DNA of 64,000 nucleotides from Bacteroidota bacterium (GTDB taxonomy: Bacteria > Bacteroidota > Bacteroidia > UKL13-3), in the NCBI GenBank assembly GCA_947477885.1, contig CANJUD010000001.1:234632-298631 (forward strand), read 5' to 3'. The notes under the pieces are model-generated. The model did no database searches and was not told the DNA's origin. It saw only the letters and a program-made list of their open reading frames with translations. Positions 40,934-50,533 of this stretch are shown here, piece by piece; the stretch's first letter is position 1; each line of letters starts with the position of its first letter. The translations under genes were made by a program, and so were the position numbers.

Positions 40934-42436
40934 TTATAATACTTTCAACTTCCCATAATCAATCTTCGTATGATGCCTTGGGTCTTTTGGTAATACATTC
41001 AGTTGTTTGGTTTCTATATTTTCTAAGCCTAGTTCATTTAAAGACAAATTAATACCTTTTATATCGAAGTTGGTATCAGGCACAAAGAATATAATCGGGT
41101 TGTCATTAATTTGTATAATAGTTCCTTCTTTAATTCCTGCAATATTTTTTAAGCGATATTCCATAATAAAAGGGAATATATATTGGGTATTATATATAAA
41201 TGATTCTTTGCAGCGACCTAATAAATGTAGTTGTCCTTGTGCGTCTAATTTGCCCGCATCGCCTGTGCGGTGCCACAAGCCTTGTGGTGTTTTAATTTTA
41301 TTACTCAGTTGGTTTTTGTCTAATCCCAGATAATTCTCTAATACGTGCTTTCCTTTTACTACTATTTCTCCATGTTGTCCAGTTTTGCATTTTAGTTTAT
41401 CAAATTCTTCATGAGAATATTCGTGGTAGGTATCGGGTAGAAATTGTACAATACAAAGCTCTGTTTGTGTGTCAGGAATACCCACAAGAAGTCCATTATC
41501 AACCGTGTAATTTTGTAATACATTCGCATCTATATTACTAATAGGTTCTGCTTCTGTGCTGCCATATACAATCATATTTTCTGCTTCTGGGAAAGTATAT
41601 ACAATATCACGAGCAACGTCAGGGAATACAGGCCCACCACCAGTTATTAGATGTTTAATTGTTCTGTTCTGTAGTTTGTTTTCTAATCCGTATTTTCCTA
41701 AAGATGCAGTATAATAAGGCGAGGCTATCATACTTTCTATATGATACTTTTCTATATCACTAAATAATTGTTCTGGTTTGAATGATTTGGGTTTAGAGGT
41801 TTTGAAATTGGGAATTACCGTAGTTTTTCCATGTCCCAAATTGAGCATAGTAACGATGGGTAGTGTACATAACTCTGTATAGTTTTCAGTTCCTTTTATT
41901 AAATGTTCCAATGCCTTAAATTGCTCGAACAGGAAAGCGTGGGTTCTGTTTGCAGCCTTGGGTATGCCTGTGCTACCAGTTGTGAGCGTAATTAGTGCTG
42001 CGTCGCTCTCTTGCATATCACAAGGCTGATTATTATAGTGCAAATTATCATTTGTAATAAATACTTTAACAGGAATATTTCGTAAATCCTTATTAAATAA
42101 TGCAAACAATTTTGCTTTCCATCCCCCAGCAAACCCCTTGCAATCCATCATCTTACAACATTGACTAATACGTTCTTTATTAGCCCATTCGTCAATAAAT
42201 ACCGCCACCGAACCATTATAGAAAATAGCGAGGAGCATAATATATAAATCGATACTCATGGGAATATATACAAGCACCTTATCGTCTGTTTGTATATTTT
42301 TAGTTTGCAAATACGCTACTTGCTTTAATACTTTTTCTTTAAGTTTAGCATAGGTAATTTCCTTGCCTTTATGTATCAAAGCAATTTTATTTGGATTCTG
42401 CCCTGCCGCTTCCAGAAAAAGAGTGACAATATTCAT
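40934..42436 (-). CDS. AMP-dependent synthetase/ligase
   Basis: ALITLTTGSTGIPKAANRTHAFL, NMIVYGSTEAEPIS, LWHRTGDAGKLDAQGQLHLLGR. Confidence 0.88.
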   Translation of the reverse strand: MNIVTLFLEAAGQNPNKIALIHKGKEITYAKLKEKVLKQVAYLQTKNIQTDDKVLVYIPMSIDLYIMLLAIFYNGSVAVFIDEWANKERISQCCKMMDCKGFAGGWKAKLFALFNKDLRNIPVKVFITNDNLHYNNQPCDMQESDAALITLTTGSTGIPKAANRTHAFLFEQFKALEHLIKGTENYTELCTLPIVTMLNLGHGKTTVIPNFKTSKPKSFKPEQLFSDIEKYHIESMIASPYYTASLGKYGLENKLQNRTIKHLITGGGPVFPDVARDIVYTFPEAENMIVYGSTEAEPISNIDANVLQNYTVDNGLLVGIPDTQTELCIVQFLPDTYHEYSHEEFDKLKCKTGQHGEIVVKGKHVLENYLGLDKNQLSNKIKTPQGLWHRTGDAGKLDAQGQLHLLGRCKESFIYNTQYIFPFIMEYRLKNIAGIKEGTIIQINDNPIIFFVPDTNFDIKGINLSLNELGLENIETKQLNVLPKDPRHHTKIDYGKLKVL

Positions 42437-42439
42437 AAC

Positions 42440-43444
42440 CTAAATCGCTTTACCGTATAAAGTATATTTTCTAAAATCATGTCCTGAAAATTTTGCCGAC
42501 GCATTTATGGATTTATTATTAACATGCATAAAAGCATGATATATCTTGGTGATATGATTTTCAGATGCATTCTGGGTAATCATGTCACAAAGTAATTGGG
42601 TAATACCTGCATATTTCCTCGCAGGGTTTCGTGCCAATGTTTTTACTATAATACTTTGCTTTTTTTCATCAAACAAATTAGGAATCGCAAATATAAATCC
42701 TGCTAGCTTATTGTTAGTCCTGTCTTCTGCCAATAATATCAAATCCTTATTTATCAAGGGCATTAGAGGAACATATAAATCTAAAAATTCTTTGGCAGAA
42801 ATTGGTGTATATAGAAAATTATGTATAAATACTTTACTGCATAAATCATATAATAATAATAATTCCTTTTCCAAATTGTCCATATCAATGGAGCGAATTT
42901 GTATATTTTCTTGCTTGAATCTCTCATTTAAATATAAGAATTTCCCAAACACTAATTTAGTATCAACTTGCGAAATATAGTTAGATATTGCCCCAAATCC
43001 ATTTTCTGTAAATTGCCGAGTATAGTATGGCTGATGCAAATTCTCGGTAAAAAATAGGGGATTGGTTTGGTCATCCATAAAACGGTAATTCTTCCATGTA
43101 CTGCCATTCATAGGCCCTATAATGTATTTATATCCTTTTTGTCGAGCTAAATCAAATGCTGATTCTAATAGTATTGCTGAAGCTTTATTATCATCAATGC
43201 ATTCATAATTTCCAATGGTAATGGAAGGCGTGTTGTTATATACTAAATCTTTATTTTCATATAATGCCAAACGGCCACTTATTTTATCTTCATTCAATAA
43301 TAACAAGCAAGTAGCTGGCCCACTTAAAGCAAATTGATTTTTAAATTGCAGGGCTATATCACCATATAACTCAAATGGAAAATTATTGAACTGCTTATAA
43401 GAACCATCCTCTTCACTAACTATAATAGTATGGTAATTACTCAT
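42440..43444 (-). CDS. GNAT-like N-acyltransferase family protein
   Basis: ARQKGYKYIIGPMNGSTWKNYRFM; LARNPARKYAGITQLLCDMITQNASENHITKIYHAFMHVNNKSINASAKF. Confidence 0.6.
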   Translation of the reverse strand: MSNYHTIIVSEEDGSYKQFNNFPFELYGDIALQFKNQFALSGPATCLLLLNEDKISGRLALYENKDLVYNNTPSITIGNYECIDDNKASAILLESAFDLARQKGYKYIIGPMNGSTWKNYRFMDDQTNPLFFTENLHQPYYTRQFTENGFGAISNYISQVDTKLVFGKFLYLNERFKQENIQIRSIDMDNLEKELLLLYDLCSKVFIHNFLYTPISAKEFLDLYVPLMPLINKDLILLAEDRTNNKLAGFIFAIPNLFDEKKQSIIVKTLARNPARKYAGITQLLCDMITQNASENHITKIYHAFMHVNNKSINASAKFSGHDFRKYTLYGKAI

Positions 43445-43446
43445 AG

Positions 43447-44142
43447 TTAGGCTATAATATTAGATACCCAAAAATAGTTTACAAAAATCGCCACAGCTGG
43501 AATAAAGATATTGTCAGAACCCTTGGTGGTAAAAAGTTCTGTAGCTGCAGTACTTATAGAAACCACTAAAAGAAAATATAGATGAACACCCACTATAGGA
43601 GCATTTAATAGATGAACCAATATACCGGTTACAAAAAAAGATACTATGATAAAAGATACAAATCCAGTAACTGTTTTCTTATCTCCGTTGATATGCATAA
43701 CACCTTTAGGGAACTTCTTTCCAAATATCGCCGCAGCTGGATCGGCTAAGGCCATTACCAATACAGGCTGGTAGAACCAGAAATAACTTTGCACACCAGT
43801 CTTCTCACACATATAATTATACGATAAAAAACTCATATACACAGCCACGGGATACAATACACTACCATGCGATTTACGGTCGATGGCATTGATAGACCGA
43901 AGAAAATTATATTTCTGACTCACGAACAACAATAATACAAACGAAGAACAGATACCCAATACCCACCAATGCGAACTGAACAAAATGGGAAATAACATGG
44001 TCAACAAGCCAGAACCTATATGAACAACCTTTCTGGAATATTCTGCTTGTATTTTAAATTTGTGATACAAAATTTCGGCAGTAGCAAATAAAACTATATA
44101 TGCTCCAATTAGTATAATATAATGTAATAAATCGGTATTCAT
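43447..44142 (-). CDS. phosphatidate cytidylyltransferase / dolichol (phytol) kinase-like integral membrane protein
   Basis: SRKVVHIGSGLLTMLFPILF, VMALADPAAAIFGKKFP, GDKKTVTGFVSFI, TTKGSDNIFIPAVA. Confidence 0.72.
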   Translation of the reverse strand: MNTDLLHYIILIGAYIVLFATAEILYHKFKIQAEYSRKVVHIGSGLLTMLFPILFSSHWWVLGICSSFVLLLFVSQKYNFLRSINAIDRKSHGSVLYPVAVYMSFLSYNYMCEKTGVQSYFWFYQPVLVMALADPAAAIFGKKFPKGVMHINGDKKTVTGFVSFIIVSFFVTGILVHLLNAPIVGVHLYFLLVVSISTAATELFTTKGSDNIFIPAVAIFVNYFWVSNIIA

Positions 44143-45221
44143 ATTTTTTGGTCTATAATGAATTGATTATAAAAAAAACATTTGTCTATTGCCTGTAATT
44201 GTTCCGACAATTCCTTTTGAAACACAAATTGATCAGGATAACTTTCACTCAAATGCCTTGGTACCATAAGGTTCCAATAAGCCACACGGGCATTGAGATT
44301 TGAATAATTATATATAATATCCGCATTCTCTTTCATTTGCGTTTCACTCATATATTCAAAAATATCTGATAAATTAAACCCGTCAAACTTACCATATTTG
44401 CTTAAAATTTCTTCTGCTGTTCCTTGTGCAAATTTTATGTGATTGATATTCTCTCTTACCTTTTTCAAATTTTCTGGCAATAAATAATGTGGCAACTGTG
44501 ACTTAAATTCTCCAGTAAAAATATAGGATAAATATTCATTATTTTGACAACCTACAGATTTCAAATGTTTCTCAGCGGTTTGATATATAAATTCACTTAC
44601 ATTAAGTTGCACATGTTTCATGAACTCAGGCGAACGGCCTGCACTTCCCATTACTTTCTTGCTATAGAATAGTTTAAACAACAATTTCCATCTCCACGAA
44701 TTCCATTTGTTAAAATAAAATAATTCTTGCTCTTTTTCTGATTTCTTTTCAAGTAATTTTCTTGTCGTAGATTTTGAATGAATAAATGGCAGTACCCATT
44801 TTTGAAACAGTGAAAAATAGTTCTCGAATTTTCCTGCATGAATGACGCCCTTTTCTATTGCTGTACTATGTTGGTCGAAATAATTTCTAGCATCAGTGCT
44901 CAGTTCATTTTTAATTGACTCATATACTTTATTTCTATTCAGATGTACTGTAAAGCCTAGGAATCCTATTAACTCGGCATCCTCAAGCTTAGTAATGGCA
45001 AGCTTCTTCAACTCACATAAATACAATTGAATTGGATTCAAATCGCCTGCAACTATCAGTTCTGGATTTAACGTGAGTAGCGAAAAACTATTATCTCCAG
45101 CTGAAGCGATGGAGAATATTTTTCCATTTTGTGCTGTATTTAATCCTTCCAATAAAACTGATGCATCTTCCCAACAATTGGCATATCGTATAATATCAAA
45201 ATTGGTATTTTTAAATTGCAT
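44139..45221 (-). CDS. DUF3419 family protein (BtaA-like SAM:diacylglycerol 3-amino-3-carboxypropyltransferase family)
   Basis: YANCWEDASVLLEGL, IFSIASAGDNSFSLL, VAGDLNPIQLYLCELKKLAI, FDGFNLSDIFEYMSETQM. Confidence 0.75.
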   Translation of the reverse strand: MQFKNTNFDIIRYANCWEDASVLLEGLNTAQNGKIFSIASAGDNSFSLLTLNPELIVAGDLNPIQLYLCELKKLAITKLEDAELIGFLGFTVHLNRNKVYESIKNELSTDARNYFDQHSTAIEKGVIHAGKFENYFSLFQKWVLPFIHSKSTTRKLLEKKSEKEQELFYFNKWNSWRWKLLFKLFYSKKVMGSAGRSPEFMKHVQLNVSEFIYQTAEKHLKSVGCQNNEYLSYIFTGEFKSQLPHYLLPENLKKVRENINHIKFAQGTAEEILSKYGKFDGFNLSDIFEYMSETQMKENADIIYNYSNLNARVAYWNLMVPRHLSESYPDQFVFQKELSEQLQAIDKCFFYNQFIIDQKI

Positions 45222-45225
45222 AGTA

Positions 45226-47814
45226 TTATTTATTGTCTATTATTTTTATATTACCTGTTGAACCATCCATCTCCACCCAATCTCCAGTTTTTAATCTTTG
45301 TAATAGTCCTGAAATACCCACCACGCATGGGATTCCCATCTCTCTTGAAACAATTGCAGAATGACTCAACAAACTTCCCCGTTCAACTAAAATACCTGAA
45401 GCCGTTGGAAATAAAGATACCCAACCTGGGTCGGTGCTGCTCGTTACTAATATATCACCATCCAACCCTTCTGCTTCCGATGGATGTGTTAATACGCTCA
45501 CCTTAGCTTTTATAATACCCGCACAGCAAGGGATTCCTTTCAAATCGCCTTCCAATATTTTTATATTGATTTCTGCAGCCATTTTATTTCCTGCATATAA
45601 AGGTCCGTAACTTTTAATCCGTTCAGCAGGATTCTGCTTTTCAAAATCAAGGTACATTTGTTTGCGAAGTAAAACTAAATCCTTCAAATTACTATGTATA
45701 AATGTTCCTTTTATAGCTCCGAATATTTCAATTTGGGTGAGGTAAAATATATCAGCAGCATTGTCCAATAAATTCTCGGCATAAAACTTATTTCCCATTT
45801 CCGTGAAAATATTTCTCACCATCGCAAATCCTCTAGTCCTTTCATAGCGTAGGTTTTCACGGTTGCTTACCAAGTAGCGTGCTTTGCCCATAATATAATT
45901 GAAGAAGAATTTCTTGATGGGTTTTCCTTTCAATTTGCTATATATAAATTGCTCTGCTTGTGTCCGCACCACAGGTTCGGTAGTAGCACCTTTTATATTC
46001 TCAGCTTTCAAATATCCCTTCAGTATTTGCATATACATTTCTGGTTTTTGGCGATAAGTGATAGTTTCTAATTTAAGTTCTCCCACTGTTCTATCTCCCC
46101 AACGATCTAGATATTTGTCTATTTTTTCTTTCAACAATATATACTTTTCATGGTGCAAAGTTCTCCATATTTCGATATTCTCTTTTTCATCAAATACGCT
46201 TTTATATATTTCGCTTTTTTTGATCAAGGAAGCAATCTCAAGCCCCATCTTTACTGGTTCTACAGAAACTATATCGCCTGAGCCTGCCATCAAATCATTG
46301 TGCAAATTGGTGTCCGCATCGCCCGATATTTTAACAACTATTTTCTGCAATAATCCAAAATATATCATACAAAAAAAGTCGTTGGTCAATGGAGCTTTCC
46401 ATTTGTTTACTAAAGTTTCTTCAAATTCCAAATAATCTTTCATCAACTCATCGGGTCTGCGTTTAGAAAAATCTATCTGCTTATATTTTGTAATTACTTT
46501 ATTGAAATGTGCTAAAAACTCTCTGCGTTGTTTGTCAACCGTAAACAAATTATATAATATATATCTAAGTGCTCTTAATACATCTAAATAATCTCGAAAC
46601 CCTGCCTTTTTGGGCTCCTCCGTATTGAATGATTCTTTAACGCCCATCATTTTTTCCATGAATTTGGCATTGATAGAAAAACCCGGAAGTAATGCCAGGG
46701 CATTATACCAATTATTCAAATTATAATATACACGCCCATATATATGTCCGAGCATATTGGCATATACTTCGCCGTTAGCTGCAATTATACTCGGGCGAAT
46801 ACCCATAATCGCACTAAACTGACGATAAACGCTATCATACATTTTCACAATAAAAGAAAAGGTGAGCGGTAAAGATAAACCCGGATACGACTCTATAATA
46901 TTGCTGTTATCCCAAATGGTGAACTTGGATCCTGCATCAGGAACATGCACATGGCTGGTGATGGGGCGGGCTTGCAACAAGTATAATATATTGTTTTTGT
47001 ATGCAAATTCTATATCCTGATATTTGTGAAAATATTTATATAATACATTTAGTATTTCTGCAACTTCTTTTAATTGTATATCACTTAAAGATGCTTCATT
47101 TTGTTTGTTATTGGGAACTTGTATTTGTTTTACACCAGATTTGTTTTCTGTATCAAAAACAAACATGTCAGTCTTATTTGCAATTTGCTTTTCAATATTA
47201 CTTTCTTTCACAATAAAAGTATCTGCCAGCAATTCTCCCGATACCAAACCTTCTCCCAAACCATATAATGCATTAATCGTTTTCTCCGTTCTGTTCCCAT
47301 CCAAAGGATTGATACCAAAGGCTACACCCGCAGTATCGGCATCAATCATTTCTTGTACAATTACTGATACGGGCACTATTCTACTCTCGCCCGCATTATA
47401 TACTTTTACCCTGAGTGCATAAGCTGATTTCCATACTTGTTTTATTGCATTATATATTTGATTGTATGGAACATATAATAAAGTTTCATACTGCCCTGCA
47501 AACGATTTGTCGCCAGTATCTTCTGCAATTCCTGATGAACGCACAGCACAAAACTTAGATTCACCCGCTCCAAAATATGTTTTTAGACTCGCTAATATTG
47601 TTTCATCAAAAATATAATTATCTATAATAGTTTCTGGATTTTCATTTGGCTTATTTTCTATCTCAGTTATTATAATACTTGCGGGAACAACAGCAAAATC
47701 AGGTACTCGCAGACCAATACTTTGCAAGTGGAATAAATTCCAAGCTTTCATACCAGTGATCTGTTCATCACCCATATTGATTTTATAGTCTTTGGAAAAG
47801 ATAAGTTTTTGCAT
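45226..47814 (-). CDS. PEP/pyruvate-binding dikinase resembling rifampicin phosphotransferase architecture
   Basis: N-terminal ATP-grasp (FCAVRSSGIAEDTGDKSFAGQYETLLYV, DIEFAYKNNILYLLQARPIT), long middle region, C-terminal swivelling His domain GILVERGSLLSHSAIVSREMGIPCVVGI; no PEP-binding barrel. Confidence 0.8.
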   Translation of the reverse strand: MQKLIFSKDYKINMGDEQITGMKAWNLFHLQSIGLRVPDFAVVPASIIITEIENKPNENPETIIDNYIFDETILASLKTYFGAGESKFCAVRSSGIAEDTGDKSFAGQYETLLYVPYNQIYNAIKQVWKSAYALRVKVYNAGESRIVPVSVIVQEMIDADTAGVAFGINPLDGNRTEKTINALYGLGEGLVSGELLADTFIVKESNIEKQIANKTDMFVFDTENKSGVKQIQVPNNKQNEASLSDIQLKEVAEILNVLYKYFHKYQDIEFAYKNNILYLLQARPITSHVHVPDAGSKFTIWDNSNIIESYPGLSLPLTFSFIVKMYDSVYRQFSAIMGIRPSIIAANGEVYANMLGHIYGRVYYNLNNWYNALALLPGFSINAKFMEKMMGVKESFNTEEPKKAGFRDYLDVLRALRYILYNLFTVDKQRREFLAHFNKVITKYKQIDFSKRRPDELMKDYLEFEETLVNKWKAPLTNDFFCMIYFGLLQKIVVKISGDADTNLHNDLMAGSGDIVSVEPVKMGLEIASLIKKSEIYKSVFDEKENIEIWRTLHHEKYILLKEKIDKYLDRWGDRTVGELKLETITYRQKPEMYMQILKGYLKAENIKGATTEPVVRTQAEQFIYSKLKGKPIKKFFFNYIMGKARYLVSNRENLRYERTRGFAMVRNIFTEMGNKFYAENLLDNAADIFYLTQIEIFGAIKGTFIHSNLKDLVLLRKQMYLDFEKQNPAERIKSYGPLYAGNKMAAEINIKILEGDLKGIPCCAGIIKAKVSVLTHPSEAEGLDGDILVTSSTDPGWVSLFPTASGILVERGSLLSHSAIVSREMGIPCVVGISGLLQRLKTGDWVEMDGSTGNIKIIDNK

Positions 47815-47817
47815 ATT

Positions 47818-48735
47818 TTATATCAATTTACCAATCATAGGTCCTGCTCCCAAAATTAAGTACATGCACAAACTCCAAATGCCCGACGATATCTCGATTT
47901 GCTTGGCATATTTGGTTTGCATATTGTTTCTGAACATCAAAGCAGGTATGCAGCAGCTTATAAATAATACAGCCAATATAATATAAGGAACTATATTATA
48001 CTTTGCATAATAACAGGCTGCCATTGCTAATAACATGGAGCCGAATAAGCATAGTATCCAATACACGGGAGCTTTTTTATGCCCCATTAAATTGGTATAT
48101 GAAATAACACCCGGTTCTTCTTTTTCCGGTATTTTTATTTTGCGTCCAATCTCTAAAACTATTCCGCTCATAAATGAAACCAAGAAGAAAAATATTAATC
48201 CCTTGGGAGCTGCTGCACCTGCAATAAACCAATCGTAGCCACTTGCATATACATCAACCAGCGGTATTATAAGCATATGCGAAACCACATACCAAAACTG
48301 ACGTTTACGCAACCACTCTACTACAAAAAATTCTTTCAACATCAACATCATATATAACATGGCAACAAAGTACAATATAAGCATGTGGGGATAGGTTAAT
48401 ATCTGCACGGTAATTTGTAACCCTGCTACAAAAAAACCTATATACTTTAATTCTTGTAATGATATAATACCACGCGGTACTGGCAAATAACTTCTATATA
48501 ATTTATCATCTTCTGCATCTTTATGTTCATCGCAAATACGCAATAATAAAAACATGCCTATGGTATTAAATATACAAATGAGATATGGTTGCCAAGCAAT
48601 GAAACCCTCGGCACCACGGCAGATACGTGAATATGATATCGCAGAAAAACTAAATGCTGCAATCAATAATCCATGCGTAGCAAATGGAAATCTTTCCTTT
48701 TGATATATATAAAAACGTTTGATGAATAATCCCAT
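47818..48735 (-). CDS. UbiA-like prenyltransferase family membrane protein
   Basis: Multi-TM; LLRICDEHKDAEDDKLYRSYLPVPRGIISLQEL Asp-rich motif and conserved loop. Confidence 0.65.
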   Translation of the reverse strand: MGLFIKRFYIYQKERFPFATHGLLIAAFSFSAISYSRICRGAEGFIAWQPYLICIFNTIGMFLLLRICDEHKDAEDDKLYRSYLPVPRGIISLQELKYIGFFVAGLQITVQILTYPHMLILYFVAMLYMMLMLKEFFVVEWLRKRQFWYVVSHMLIIPLVDVYASGYDWFIAGAAAPKGLIFFFLVSFMSGIVLEIGRKIKIPEKEEPGVISYTNLMGHKKAPVYWILCLFGSMLLAMAACYYAKYNIVPYIILAVLFISCCIPALMFRNNMQTKYAKQIEISSGIWSLCMYLILGAGPMIGKLI

Positions 48736-48821
48736 ATTTTCTTATACTTATTTATAAATTATTAATAATATTTACCAAAAAAACCGCCTCAAACAATTAA
48801 CTTTCAATTGTCAATTATCAA

Positions 48822-50096
48822 TCATTTCTTTCTCCCAAAAATCTTATGAGCCTTCGAAAAATTACCCGATGCCATTGCAGCGGCGATTGATAGCTCACCA
48901 CATAGTATTGTTGCACCACAAATTTCTGCAAACTTTCTTGCTGAACCAGGCCCCGTACAATCCAATAAACTCAAGCATTCGCGTTGGGTGGGCAATCCTG
49001 TTCCACCACCGACAGTACCCACCATTAAGCTGGGTAATGTAACAGCTAAATATAAATCTCCACTTGTGGTTACTTCCATTCTTGTTACACCTACATATGC
49101 TTCCGATACGCATGCTACATCTTGACCGCAAGCCATAAATATAGCGGTGAGTCCGTTTGCAAAATGTCCCTGTATTCCTATACTACCACTTTGTACTGCC
49201 GCCACCGACGAAGTTTGCCAGTATATAGCTATATCTTCGGGTGTGGAACCCAATATTTCTTTTACTACTTGTCTTGTTATAAGTGCTTCGGCTGATACTT
49301 TTTTGCCACGCACGGTGGAGAATGAAACTGCTGTTGCTTTTTTATCGCCCGCATAATTACTTTCTATATACCATTGTTTTGGTTTGATGGGAATGTGTTC
49401 TATTATATATTGACAAATTGCTTCGGTGCATATAGTCACCATATTTTGTCCCGCAGCTTCGCCGGTGATATAATCAAAAATTAAAACGGCTTGGTTGCCT
49501 TCCATATTTATTCTAAAATCTTCCAGCTTTGCATGGTTACTGTTTTTGCCTACAATTTCGCGGAACACTTCTATTTTATCCAATACCCAAAACATAAAAG
49601 TACCTACTTCGCTTAGCGAATTAAAACGAAAGATAGGAGCACGCTGTACCGCCTCAGTGAGGCATACTGATGTAATACCTCCACACAATCGTGTAGCTCT
49701 CGCACCGCGGCTATATGATGCCACCAACGCACCTTCGCTAGTGGCCATGGGCACATAAAAATCTCCCTGTGCTATGGTGCCATTAATTAAGAGTGGCCCC
49801 ATTAAACCCGTGGGCACTTGCGTCATACCTATATAGTTTTCAATGTTGCCCCGCAGCGATTCTGTATCTTCAAATTTTGATACGCCGGTTAAGAAAGGCA
49901 TCTCTGTATTTTTTTGTTCCTTAAGAAAGTCCAAACGGCGTTGCCATGCTTCTTGACTCCATGATATCTGCCCAGGAATACTTGGTGGAGTAAACGAGCC
50001 TTCTCGCAGTTTCACATCCTCGAGCACTTGCTCAAACGGCTTGATACGTGTAAAGAGTTCAATAAGTTTACGTGCTTTCTCGCTGCTGGTTGACAT
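48822..50096 (-). CDS. hydroxymethylglutaryl-CoA reductase
   Basis: MGLIP-type IGMTQVPTGLMGPL, PMATSEGALVASYSRGARA, GEAAGQNMVTICTEA, LMVGTVGGGTGLPTQRECLSLLDCTGPG. Confidence 0.93.
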   Translation of the reverse strand: MSTSSEKARKLIELFTRIKPFEQVLEDVKLREGSFTPPSIPGQISWSQEAWQRRLDFLKEQKNTEMPFLTGVSKFEDTESLRGNIENYIGMTQVPTGLMGPLLINGTIAQGDFYVPMATSEGALVASYSRGARATRLCGGITSVCLTEAVQRAPIFRFNSLSEVGTFMFWVLDKIEVFREIVGKNSNHAKLEDFRINMEGNQAVLIFDYITGEAAGQNMVTICTEAICQYIIEHIPIKPKQWYIESNYAGDKKATAVSFSTVRGKKVSAEALITRQVVKEILGSTPEDIAIYWQTSSVAAVQSGSIGIQGHFANGLTAIFMACGQDVACVSEAYVGVTRMEVTTSGDLYLAVTLPSLMVGTVGGGTGLPTQRECLSLLDCTGPGSARKFAEICGATILCGELSIAAAMASGNFSKAHKIFGRKK

Positions 50097-50533
50097 ATGT
50101 TGTTTTTGGGATTAGGTGGTCAAAGATATGGAATTTAGGGATATTAAATTTTGATTTTTGGGGCGATGTAGAAACTTAGAATTTTGTTGCTATATTTTGT
50201 AGGATTGTATAACACTTTTTTTTATAATTGCTAGCTCAAATGACCGGGGAAGACATTCTAAATACTTTATATAATTCTTATTGTTCTTTTGTTGCCCTTG
50301 GCAATGCTGACAGAGATTACTGACAAAAAAATATCTTTACAAAACTTTTAGTGTTTGGGAGTAAAACAAACAGCTAACTAAATCATTAATAAAATTTATA
50401 ACAGTAGAGCTTTTAATAACTATAATAGTTTTATTTCTGCAGAGTTATATTACCAAGCACGCACTCAAAAGGATTGACTTTGTCGAATTAAAATTGCCAC
50501 ATTGCAAGTCTTCTCGCATTGAAGGTTATATAA

